A DNA stretch of 64,000 nt from assembly GCF_001039355.2 (NCBI RefSeq), contig NW_019774624.1, forward strand, positions 124,001 through 188,000, written 5' to 3'. Shown here in pieces: positions 25,673 through 35,910 of this stretch (its first letter is position 1; every line of letters starts with the position of its first letter). The notes beneath the pieces are model-generated. The model was not told the DNA's origin. It saw only the letters and a list, made by a program, of their open reading frames with translations, and searched no databases. Both the position numbers and the translations under genes were made by a program. This stretch comes from Lingula anatina. Taxonomy: Eukaryota > Brachiopoda > Lingulata > Lingulida > Lingulidae.

Positions 25673-28600
25673 TTCAGAATGGTAGTGACTAATAGTGCCC
25701 CTTTTTCTTAGTCATCCTACGGTTGTCTTAACCAATCAAACTTTGTATCCAAAACGGTCAATCTTGTGACATGAGAAACGGTCACTTTTAAAGATTTTGC
25801 TATGTGGTGAACCAAGGAAGTAGATATATCCACTTTAGTCCTATGGTCCAATGCCTTGTTCCACAAAACACTTGAGACCGAAATTTGGTCTTAACTTTAA
25901 AAACCAAAGTTGTTGTCTACTTCAATTAAGAATAAATCCTTGGCCGTCTACTGGAATTAGGTAACTATTTGTTTAATACAGAAGCCAATAGTTTCTTATG
26001 ATAAAACTGGCACAATATCTGATTTAAACAAACTGCTGATTATCCCAGATTCGGGACAGTAGTGACCGAGATGACCTCATTCAAAGTCATTATTGGCATA
26101 AAATGAGGTCTGAGTAGACCATCATGGTGGTCTAAAAGTTAAGACCGACCTTCGGTCTAAAGTCCTCGTGTGAACCCGCCCTAACATCTTATCACCATTT
26201 CTGCACTTTTCCCCAACAACAAACATATTGGTCACTGGCAGGAAGCTTTGTTTTATATGGCCAAACATAGTTTGTGGTCATACAGATGTGTAGGTCAAGT
26301 AAAAAAGGATTTTAAATGGAGGGTACGAAGGCAGTCCGTTGTTAAAGATAATAAACAGTTTCTTGTACACATTCCCTACAGGGTGTAATACATGATTCAG
26401 AGTAGGAAATGAACAGACACTTTTAAAAAAGGCACACAACGTTTTCATGAAAGAAAGTCGAAGATGGTAGTCTCAGTGTTGATATGATACACAGAGCAAT
26501 GATACATTACAGTATTGTGATGTCGTCACCCTGAGTTAGAAAGATAACTGGAACCCAATTTGTAGGCAAATGAGGCATGTTGTTAATAGAGATCAGTTTC
26601 CAGTCTACATGCAAACCTCAGGGTGAATGTTATTAGCCTAACTAATATTCTTCTGTCACAGATGATTTGCTGCGGTCATTGGATGAAATTTGAAGGACAG
26701 ATAATCAAAGTACTGATCCTGTCCAGATTGGTTTTGATTAAAACCGTTTTAGCTGTAAATCCTATAGATAATGGAAATTGTAATATCCCCTTTATGATCA
26801 AGTTTTTTGAAAATAAATAAAAAAACAAATGAATAAATAAATAAATATAGTCTTCGAAGGAGATTCGTGTCATGAAACGGGAAACCCCGTTATACGCTGT
26901 AGCTGCAACTTTAGGGAGAAAACGCTTGATCAAAGACAATGAATTGGCTCTATCTCAGTTTTTCTTTAAAAGATTATATTAAAAATACTGGTCGAGTTAT
27001 GCTAAGGAAGAGCACTAGAATAAATCAGTGGACGAAAAAACCTTTCTTATTTTAACACGTGGGCGCCCTAAAGCTTTGGTGGTACATTTTATCCTCTGGT
27101 CCCTCCTCTCCATTCCTAAAAAGACGAGCAAAACGAGACAAAACCAAGCAATTTGTCCATTCTTGTGCCCTAAATATCATAGTACATTGTTCTAATGTGT
27201 TATTTAGCGAGCAAAAGTAAAAATCCTCTATTCGCCTGTGTGTTGAGGCAAAGCCGTACAAAGCACTTGTCCGACGACTGACCCCGTTACTGACCAAAAC
27301 ATACTTATTGTTGTTGCTTAGAGGAGTAATCTCATTACATTATTTGTTCTCCATTAAAGTTAATTTGTTCTCTGCTGGATGCAGCAGTTGTAAAATCTAG
27401 TACGATGATGCCAATTTTCCTGCTGCTTTGACATGAATTCTGTCATTTTGCTCTTGCCAAAAGTGGATGACGTGGGGATTAGGTTGTAGGACCCTCAAAT
27501 CCAGAGCATAATGGTTGCTACTTTAGTTTAGCAGTCCCACGGCCTCTGCCACTCTGAATTTTAGGGTTCTGACCGCGACTTTGTTTTTACACCTCATATT
27601 CTCTCCGTCACCCTGTGTTTCAGGGTGCCACGTTGACTTTCTTTTTACCCATCGCCCTGAGTTTCAGTGCTGTGACAGTAACTCGCCTCTACTCAGTAGG
27701 CTCTCCGCTACCGTTGACTTTCTTCTCACCCATCGCCCTGGGTTTCAGTGCTGTGACAGTAACTCGCTTCTACCCAGTAGGCTCTCCGCTACCGTTCCAG
27801 AGGCCGGATGATACAGGCGCGCCAAGTATTCCCAAGACATTTAATTGCAACCAAATCAGATGCCGTTTTCACAAAATAACTGAACTAAAAAAATTGCTGG
27901 CGATTTTTTAGACTAAAAATCAGGTCTAGTTCTGTTCAAGATACAATCCCCGGTAGTCCACCTATAGATAACATAATTATAGCTCTGAGATATAAGCAAT
28001 ATCTTCCTTGCTTTAAAACAGTCGCAATAGTTCATTTAATTGGACTGCTTCAGGTTTATCGTGTGTTAAAGAAAACACAAACCGTGGCCTTAAAGTGGAG
28101 TAATTCTGATAATGGTTTGAGTTAAAAACAAAAATGGCTAAGGTATCTTTTTTCCGCATGACGTTGTAATAACCGATGGTGAGGAAAACTAATAGAACCC
28201 GACTGCAATTTATTAATCTGATACAAATTGGAGGTTTGGAAAGATCATTTCTCAGTATAATCTACTTCTGATGTAATATTATCTCTTGATGGAATGGATA
28301 ATTCACGAGAAATTACAGTTAGCCTTACCCTGTGCCGACATGAACCAAACGTGTTTACAGGAAAACAACATATATGTTCACATATATCCCCTTGCATGGA
28401 TTACAATGTGTCCTTGTGTAAGCTAATAAAACCAATTTGGCATAAGGATTGGTGACAATTTTTTGATATTGACCAATTTGTTATTGCGCACATGACGATT
28501 ATTATTACAATGAACTTATTTTGCTCACTCCGTAATCCGGCCTTGTGCGAATGTATATCTTTTTTTTTTTTTTTTTTTGTGCATGTATACCATCTCTGCG

Positions 28601-29859
28601 AATTTGTCTAAATTACGATGCTAGCGAGTCGATTGTTTAGTTTCTCTATTATAAACATTTATTCGTCCGCGTAATTGATGGGCAAAGTTCCTGTCATTTT
28701 GTGAGATACTGCACGAGGGTCAATAAGGAAAAACATCAATAAAACACCGCAAAGTACCGCCTAATGAGCAATATAATGAATGGATATTAAACAGCTCTCC
28801 ATTTAAAACGACACATTCGATCGCCGTTGATTTAATAAACAGAAAGAGCGGAAGGGGTCGAATTACGATAACGTATGGTTATGAAGGCTTCAGGTAAAGG
28901 TGAAAATGCAAAGTGATATTAGCAGTGGGACACAGTAGGGTGCATGTTTTCCAGATATATGCTTCGCAAAGTTCAGCTTATGATTATGAGATCATAGATT
29001 ACCATCCTTATGTAGAATGGCAGCCGGAATCTATAGGGGGCCTTTGGTCAAAATGCCTAATTTTCGCATAAATATGCCACCAGCAACGTGGAATAGTAGT
29101 TATCGTACTGTTTCTCCACAGCTGCATGACTAGTCAGTTTTCAAATACCCTGCTCTTCTCGCAGACTGCTTCGCGTACCGCAGACGATCTTAAAAAATGT
29201 CCGGGAAGTGAAGGGTGTTGTAGTATGGCTTCACACATGAGAAAACTGCATACATCGGGTACAATGTATGAAGCTTGGGACATTTGTGCAAAGTGAGATT
29301 TCTAGAAAATTGCCCTGTGTAATTTAGCTGTCAAACATTAGCTAGTGTGTTGACTTAATAGATGACTTTACTACTTATCTGCCGTAACGCATTTCAAAAA
29401 GTGACAGTACATTGTGTTGGAAGTACCGACGCATTTCCGTTGTTCCAGCGTATCTCAACTACCACAGCTTGTCAATAGTCCCGTTATTCCTTTCTTTCTT
29501 GTATTTTGATGTTTTTCTTCCGAATTCTATCTTCGATCTATTTTTAAATCCTCAAACGGATAAAAGATAGGAGTGGACCAAAAAGAACGGGATTTGTTTA
29601 GCTTGACGAAACCCCGGCCCACTCCTTTTCATGTTTTAAAACTTTCTTCTACTGTTTTGTATTGTAGGTGATGCAATTCGGTGCTATATTTGTCATTCTG
29701 GAATGCTTGCCGGCTGTAAGGACACATTTGACTTCAGTAGACTTGCTAGAGCATCTGCCTCCTTGGATATGGAGCCGTTTGTAGAGTGTGAATACGGGTG
29801 CCAGAAAAGCAAGACACAGTCTGGAGGTATGTTCTCATCCCCCACCCTTCTCTCTCTCC

Positions 29860-29919
<60 letters not shown>

Positions 29920-30527
29920 ACACACACACACAGACACACACACACACTCAGTGACGTATAGGCCTACACACGCACGCACACACATGCAGACCTCGCAAAC
30001 ACCTGTCTGTATGCGCGCGCACAGGCATTTCGTCCGTCAGACGTACATGTGCGTGTGGAGTATTTTTCTTTCATTGTGTGATAATCTTTCGAACTGTAAT
30101 AAACAATATCTGGTACACAGTTAAGTAAGCTGCAATAGTATGACCTACGGTTGGAAGTCAAATACTAGTACATGTATGTTCGTGGATCTCGCGGGATACC
30201 AAAAAATAAATAAATAGATTTAAAAAAAACTTCATGGGAATGACACACTTCTAGATTTTCAAACTGTTCACTTGACTAAATCTATTTATTTATTTATTTA
30301 TTATCGTTATTTTCCTTTTTTTTGCAGACTATTCCCTGGTGCTACGTGGCTGCGCATTAGGAGTACAAGATCATGGTTGCCAGTACATGCAAGCGAAAGG
30401 CGCAGATATGTGGTTTTGTTACTGCAATTCAGAACTATGCAACTCGGCTCAACACAGGACTGCCAACTTATGGTGCTATTTGCTCGCCATAGCAACTTGT
30501 ATACTCATAATATACAGAAGAACATGA
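7929..30527 (+). CDS. Ly6/uPAR-domain (Quiver/Sleepless-like) GPI-anchored protein
   Basis: Proposed exons are 7929-7977, 29668-29826 and 30328-30527, giving 135 residues; all junctions are phase 1 and close in frame with a TGA stop. Residues 1-16 are a signal peptide. The mature part holds exactly ten cysteines before the tail (22, 25, 33, 57, 61, 78, 87, 100, 102, 107). It starts CYIC and ends C-x-C-x4-CN (100-108), the Ly6/uPAR three-finger hallmark. Residues 117-132 are a hydrophobic tail as expected for GPI attachment, followed by RRT. Members of this family sit on the outer cell surface and modulate channels, receptors or septate-junction assembly; no specific partner can be inferred. 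The two domain exons are secure. Linking them to the signal exon over a 21.7 kb intron is inferred from phase and from the absence of a closer leader exon. An undetected extra exon is possible. Confidence 0.72.
10232..10286. repeat. (CT)n/(GT)n microsatellite
   Basis: A CT dinucleotide run at 10232-10273 passes directly into a GT run. Confidence 0.9.
10300..10530. repeat. Imperfect tandem duplication, about 128 bp unit
   Basis: A block starting with gttttaatttattttcattt at 10300 recurs at 10428 with the same order of sub-motifs: gaagaaatg, the acc(c) run, atgatgga, and gaaatactgataacaat. The copies are separated by a TA-rich microsatellite near 10399-10427. They are clearly diverged, so this is old and not an assembly overlap. 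Confidence 0.8.
10695..12325. repeat. Adjacent direct duplication of about 0.8 kb joined by one N
   Basis: Bases 10695-11507 and 11509-12325 match with scattered substitutions and small indels (for example an added agtgcttttgta near 12180). The single N at 11508 lies at the boundary. The left copy stops in a TG run; the right copy continues through the longer TG/AG microsatellite at 12310-12370. This indicates contig overlap or allelic contigs, not a biological duplication. Confidence 0.85.
12310..12370. repeat. (TG)n(AG)n microsatellite
   Basis: A TG run followed by an AG run. Its shortened left counterpart ends at the N at 11508. Confidence 0.9.
15153..15350. repeat. Diverged tandem duplication, 115 bp offset
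   Basis: The motif cttttatatcgg at 15161 recurs at 15276. It is followed in both places by related sequence (attttcgg/ttttgg, aaagcc, gtgt, gaaat, ctgctt). Both halves lie in one open frame on the plus strand, but I recognise no domain. Confidence 0.6.
17181..17467. repeat. Tandem duplication, about 141 bp unit
   Basis: The block agataactgaaaggccgttt at 17181 recurs at 17322 with few changes. Both copies share the gcgagatgata, cagtaaagcacctgtatgat and TG/GA microsatellite portions. There is no N between them, so this looks like a genuine local duplication. Confidence 0.85.
17977..18149. mobile_element. Fold-back (MITE-like) inverted repeat
   Basis: The arm at 17977-18032 and the reverse complement of 18103-18149 match imperfectly over about 45-55 bp. 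They share gcagaacag, ggactaactagtcc (17997-18010 against 18122-18135) and caaatatggc. The central 70 bp is unrelated. There is no coding sequence, as expected of a small non-autonomous element. Target-site duplications are not obvious. Confidence 0.6.
19080..19449. repeat. Minisatellite of about 60-70 bp units rich in GAAA
   Basis: Five to six imperfect units each run from (gg)ctatctcagaatcttag, through a pyrimidine-rich stretch, to caatcacaagaaagaaag. Variable GAAA runs end each unit, the longest at about 19254-19286. Confidence 0.75.
19998..20044. repeat. (GA)n microsatellite
   Basis: An uninterrupted GA run. A shorter, interrupted one lies near 19555-19600. Confidence 0.9.
20840..20876. 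repeat. Poly-T tract
   Basis: A run of 37 T residues. It may be the 3' tail of an old inserted element in antisense, but no recognisable element flanks it. Confidence 0.85.
22578..22610. repeat. (TC)n microsatellite
   Basis: An uninterrupted TC run. Confidence 0.9.
24786..24829. repeat. (GA)n microsatellite
   Basis: An uninterrupted GA run. It lies inside a plus-strand open frame that has no recognisable domain. Confidence 0.9.
25621..25674. repeat. (TTTA)n microsatellite
   Basis: About 13 uninterrupted copies of TTTA. Confidence 0.9.
27632..27793. repeat. Two tandem copies of an 81 bp unit
   Basis: Copies at 27632-27712 and 27713-27793 differ at only a few positions. The unit is 27 codons long, so the plus strand stays open through both copies. 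There is no known domain, and I treat it as a non-coding tandem repeat. Confidence 0.85.
29849..29949. repeat. (TC)n(AC)n microsatellite in the second Ly6 intron
   Basis: A TC-rich tract followed by an AC tract, starting 23 bp after the donor of Ly6 exon 2. Confidence 0.9.
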
Positions 30528-32757
30528 TGGTATAAACTAATATATATTTTAATTACATGATAATTGATATGTATACAGTACAAGCGGAAAAGACAAATGG
30601 AAGCTCTTCTATGGAGGAGCGTAAAGATTATGGGAGTTATGGCACGTGTCCTAAAAGAGGTCAGCATTTTATGGTAAAGTTAGCGGGTTTCAAAATTTCC
30701 TGCAGTTAGGACGGATTACAGTAGTTGCTGTAGATGAGCACCGACGATCAATTCCATCTGGGTTTGAGACTTAAATTCATTTGAGAAGCTTTTTTTTTCA
30801 AAACAAATACTTTTTCACAGAGAAAGTTATAGACTGTTTGATGTGTGTCGATGAAATCTGGCAAAATCGCGATTGATTTTAGACTAGTGGGACTTCTGGT
30901 TACCTTTTATGTCCCCTTATTACAAATGTAAACTTTAGCATCGATTTGACAGTAATGTGTGTGTGAGTTGCGGGGTTGCCAAACATATGATATGGGCATT
31001 GAGGGCTGTCCCCTAATGGATGGATATACAGATTAACTGGGGAATAATCGAATGTTTCGATACGCCAAATGACCCGTGCAGAGTCTGTGACCTGCCCGTT
31101 GATGCTGTAAAAGGGGGAAAAAGACGCCAGACTTTTGACGCTAAAAAGACAAACGTCCCTATTATTTTATCGGTAGTGTTGTAAACCAAAGAATTCATAT
31201 TTGTTGACACATTCCTTGCCACGTTGACCATTCATCACGGACATCTGGGTCCAGAATCTCTAGAAAATATCCCGAGTCCTCTTATTATTAATATTCATTA
31301 TCTCTGTTTTAGGCTTAAACTGTTAACCATCCACTTCATTCTTTTTATCTCTTTCGATGCCAAAGAAGAGCATAGAATATTTGCTCATTGCCGAAAACGC
31401 TATTTTCAGATATATTCACTACCAGGTATAATCTTGTTCATTTCAGTGATTTTGTATTACTCACGTGAAAGTAGAAATAGTGCCGAAAAATTCATATTGT
31501 ATTAAATATATTTTTGTCATTTCGCCTCTCATTCCCTTGAAATGTTTAATTTTATTTGATTTTTGTCTTGCTTATCATTAAGTTTGCCAACCGAATTACC
31601 AATTACCAATAATCTGATTTACAAATTGCACGTATAACTTTTCCTTACAAAAAGAGTAGCAATACGCATTTAATCAACATGTCTTTGTCTACCTATGGTG
31701 TGATTCAGTGTACAAAGTATGTTCAAACCTTTCTCTTACATTGTATCAGGCATGTATAGACTCATATTGGAGAATCACTTTCCTAAGATAGAAAAAATAA
31801 ATCAGATAATTTCGTATTTTATTGACTTCTTTTCTATACCAGTATCCCTTTCGCTGAATTTTTATCTGCGGAGCAGCTTAGAAGGCCTATAGGTCGTAAA
31901 TTTCGTAAATTTAATACCGGGCCCTTTCCTTTTCGCAGGTAGTTGCTCGAACATGTTTTATGTCCGGATCGCAAGCTTGCTGATAGAAAGTTGAATGACG
32001 AAGGGATATGTACAAATGCAAGACTACCATGACACCGCCCTCTCCTTGGCTGGACCGTAAATGAATTTACTAGTACATGTACTTCTGCCGATATGTCTTT
32101 ATAGAATCTAAGCAAAACGAATCCCACTGACGTGTAAATGGGTAAGTTCCAAAATTATTTTTGTATTGATTGAGAAATAAAGGCAGTCGATTAAATTTAT
32201 GGGCCGAACTCGGTGTGTTGGGTGCATGTCGACTCAGCTAATTAGAAAATTCATTGATATTTTGGTGGTTTTGAATTTGTTTGAAATACTTAACTAAACA
32301 GAAACATCAGAATTTATAGACAAACTATTGAAATATCATTTTTCACATTGGCGTACATCACTAAAATGTCTAAAAAAGAAATTGTCTCAAACTCATTTCA
32401 ACCACGTCAGCTTATCAGGACCAATTCGTAAGCCTCAAGGACTGAGAGGAAAATATTTTTTAAAATAAGATGAATTATTTAAAAATAAAAACGTGTGCTT
32501 AATAAAAACGTGTGACTGCTATCGTCACTGGGTAGTGACACATGTAGCGGGGAACAGACCTGGAGCAAATGGGTCGTCTGCTGTTCTTACAACGAAGAGG
32601 CATATATATACTTTCATATATACAATAATATTTATTAAGATCCCATGGGAACTTCAGATATAAGAAAAGTATCAATCTTAAAAGAGAGAGAGAAAAATAA
32701 AAAACAGAATCTCAAAAATGAAGTAAAAAAAAATTCGAAAAAAATTTTCGAATCCAA
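30528..32757. other. Interval between the Ly6-like gene and the chitin-binding gene
   Basis: AT-rich sequence with the presumed 3' UTR of the Ly6-like gene at its left end. I see no recognisable coding exon. A TTTATT at 32631-32636 (AATAAA on the minus strand) is a candidate polyadenylation signal for the chitin-binding gene. If the duplicate block beside it is collapsed, it lies about 600 bases past that gene's stop codon. Confidence 0.45.
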
Positions 32758-35700
32758 GTTGCACATGTACCTCTCAACATACAAGGGTGCGTATTATATC
32801 AAAAATAAATAAATAAATAAATAAATAAAGTTTCGGATGTTTTGACATCCTTCAATCAAACAATCGTTTTTAAGAATCTTGCACTGTGCAACATAAGCAC
32901 ACGTGCAGTTCGGCATTCTCTTCATATTTACGAGTGACACCACCGCTGTATTGCAACGGTGCAAAGGGTCTCCTTATAAATGTGAAAGCGTCTTAAGACT
33001 TCTTTTCATATCAATCTCTAATTCCTGAATGTCAGAAGGAAATGTCTGTTTTGAAAAACCAGAATGCCTTCGATGTTACATCTTTTTTGTTCATTTTTTA
33101 AAAATTAAAATATACACGGTTTCATCCGGGATAGCAGAATCGATTTTAAATCCCAGATAATTCCTTTTCATTTCAAGCGCAATCACTGTCACAGTTGTAT
33201 CACATAAAATCTCTATAACTTATCTGCAATAGAACCTCTTATGAAAGCACAAAGAGAGTAAAAGCAGTCATAACAACTGTCGAAAACAACGAGACGGCAT
33301 CAGCCGAGATGGCAGAAGCTCCTGATCGTCTGCCGCCACAACTCCTGCTGTTGCATATGATCCTTATCCTTCCGTTACTGTCTCTCCCAATAATGCTACT
33401 ACCACCGGCATCCTTGGGTGGCGCTTCTGTAGTCGTCGTCGTCGTTGTCGTCGTCGTACTGGGCTCTGGGGCGTCCGTACGTGGTGGCTCCGTGTCCCTT
33501 GGGGGTTCTTCCCGTGGTGGGGCGACGTACTGAGTTGTTGCCGCAGGGCGCCTGGTGGTGGTTTGTTGGGGAGCAGGCGGTGGTTGTGCACGTCGTGTTG
33601 TTGTTGTGCGTGGTCTGGGGGCCCTGGTGACAGGGGGTTGTGTGGGAGGGGGTGTCGTTGTACGGGGTTTACGGGTTGTGGTCCTGGGGCGAACGGCAGA
33701 GGGGGTGGTGGGGGGTGGGGTGGTGCGTCTCCACCATGGGACTGCAGTGGTGCCTACAAATTAAATAAACAGATTGGATCTATTAAATGGCCTGTATTCA
33801 TTTATGAGATTGCACTCAGTTATTGAAAGTATTCAAAGGGATTCCAAATTTAATCTCTTACTGCAATAACAGAACATTTTTTTGTAAGCGAAAATCATTA
33901 TTGTTGCACGAAACGCATTTTAACAAGTCTTCAATCTCGGTATCTATTTTGACTTAAAATAGGCGCAAAACACGGCGCAAAACATAAATGCGTGTTATAC
34001 GTAAGTAATATGCGTGTTATACGTACCAGCAATACGCAATCCGTCCTTGCAGTCCTTCACATTGGCCGTGACGTCACAGGTCAGGATCAGAGGGTTGAAG
34101 ACCGTGCCACCAGGACAGAGGTTGATACTGCGGAAGCCATTGTTACACGTGTAGTAGACGGTGCAGTTGGTGTCATGGCGGATCTTCTCTCCGTCTCTTG
34201 CACAAGGCCAGCCGCTGGTGGTTGGTCGTGGCGTCGTGGTTGTGGTCGTGGTTGTGGTTGTGGCTGGGAGAGAAATCAGGAAGGTATTTAATTTAAAAAA
34301 AGTGTTCATAGTTGGGCATTATCAACTATATGANGTTGCACATGTACCTCTCAACATACAAGGGTGCGTATTATATCAAAAATAAATAAATAAATAAATA
34401 AATAAAGTTTCGGATGTTTTGACATCCTTCAATCAAACAATCGTTTTTAAGAATCTTGCACTGTGCAACATAAGCACACGTGCAGTTCGGCATTCTCTTC
34501 ATATTTACGAGTGACACCACCGCTGTATTGCAACGGTGCAAAGGGTCTCCTTATAAATGTGAAAGCGTCTTAAGACTTCTTTTCATATCAATCTCTAATT
34601 CCTGAATGTCAGAAGGAAATGTCTGTTTTGAAAAACCAGAATGCCTTCGATGTTACATCTTTTTTGTTCATTTTTTAAAAATTAAAATATACACGGTTTC
34701 ATCCGGGATAGCAGAATCGATTTTAAATCCCAGATAATTCCTTTTCATTTCAAGCGCAATCACTGTCACAGTTGTATCACATAAAATCTCTATAACTTAT
34801 CTGCAATAGAACCTCTTATGAAAGCACAAAGAGAGTAAAAGCAGTCATAACAACTGTCGAAAACAACGAGACAGCATCAGCCGAGATGGCAGAAGCTCCT
34901 GATCGTCTGCCGCCACAACTCCTGCTGTTGCATATGATCCTTATCCTTCCGTTACTGTCTCTCCCAATAATGCTACTACCACCGGCATCCTTGGGTGGCG
35001 CTTCTGTAGTCGTCGTCGTCGTTGTCGTCGTCGTACTGGGCTCTGGGGCGTCCGTACGTGGTGGCTCCGTGTCCCTTGGGGGTTCTTCCCGTGGTGGGGC
35101 GACGTACTGAGTTGTTGCCGCAGGGCGCCTGGTGGTGGTTTGTTGGGGAGCAGGCGGTGGTTGTGCACGTCGTGTTGTTGTTGTGCGTGGTCTGGGGGCC
35201 CTGGTGACAGGGGGTTGTGTGGGAGGGGGTGTCGTTGTACGGGGTTTACGGGTTGTGGTCCTGGGGCGAACGGCAGAGGGGGTGGTGGGGGGTGGGGTGG
35301 TGCGTCTCCACCATGGGACTGCAGTGGTGCCTACAAATTAAATAAACAGATTGGATCTATTAAATGGCCTGTATTCATTTATGAGATTGCACTCAGTTAT
35401 TGAAAGTATTCAAAGGGATTCCAAATTTAATCTCTTACTGCAATAACAGAACATTTTTTTGTAAGCGAAAATCATTATTGTTGCACGAAACGCATTTTAA
35501 CAAGTCTTCAATCTCGGTATCTATTTTGACTTAAAATAGGCGCAAAACACGGCGCAAAACATAAATGCGTGTTATACGTAAGTAATATGCGTGTTATACG
35601 TACCAGCAATACGCAATCCGTCCTTGCAGTCCTTCACATTGGCCGTGACGTCACAGGTCAGGATCAGAGGGTTGAAGACCGTGCCACCAGGACAGAGGTT

Positions 35701-35910
35701 GATACTGCGGAAGCCATTGTTACACGTGTAGTAGACGGTGCAGTTGGTGTCATGGCGGATCTTCTCTCCGTCTCTTGCACAAGGCCAGCCGCTGGTGGTT
35801 GGTCGTGGCGTCGTGGTTGTGGTCGTGGTTGTGGTTGTGGCTGGGAGAGAAATCAGGAAGGTATTTAATTTAAAAAAAGTGTTCATAGTTGGGCATTATC
35901 AACTATATGA
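32758..35910. repeat. Adjacent direct duplication of 1,576 bp joined by one N
   Basis: Bases 32758-34333 and 34335-35910 are virtually identical at a constant offset of 1,577; I noticed one substitution (G at 33296 against A at 34873). The N at 34334 is the junction. The left copy ends in tatatga and the right copy continues from the same point into a GA run at 35909-35947. Two contigs broke at that GA repeat and were joined with their overlap retained. The block carries the last two coding exons of the chitin-binding gene. Confidence 0.92.
33239..34263 (-). pseudogene. Duplicate copy of the last two exons of the chitin-binding gene (assembly duplicate)
   Basis: Exon copies at 34027-34263 (one complete six-cysteine chitin-binding domain) and 33239-33753 (Pro/Thr/Arg-rich tail ending in a TAA stop). 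They correspond to exons 10 and 11 at 35604-35840 and 34816-35330. Because the copy at 34816 already contains the stop codon, these exons cannot be downstream parts of the same transcript. No inactivating change is visible. They are classed here only because they are redundant. Confidence 0.75.

Larger units (their letters stand above)
7978..29667 (+). other. Long first intron of the Ly6-like gene, repeat-rich
   Basis: No second gene is supported in this 21.7 kb. It contains one N-joined duplication, several tandem duplications, a fold-back element and many microsatellites, listed separately. Donor GTGAGT at 7978 and acceptor TTGTAG ending at 29667 bound it in this model. Short open frames inside lack domains and splice support. 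Confidence 0.5.

Noticed and set aside
31224-31505. Plus-strand frame of 93 codons downstream of the Ly6-like gene
   Set aside because: AT-rich, hydrophobic and of random-looking composition, with no exon signals. The Ly6 stop codon lies upstream.
33309-33830. Several plus-strand frames rich in Val or Gly (also at 34886-35400)
   Set aside because: They are antisense readings of the Pro/Thr/Arg-rich last exon of the minus-strand chitin-binding gene.
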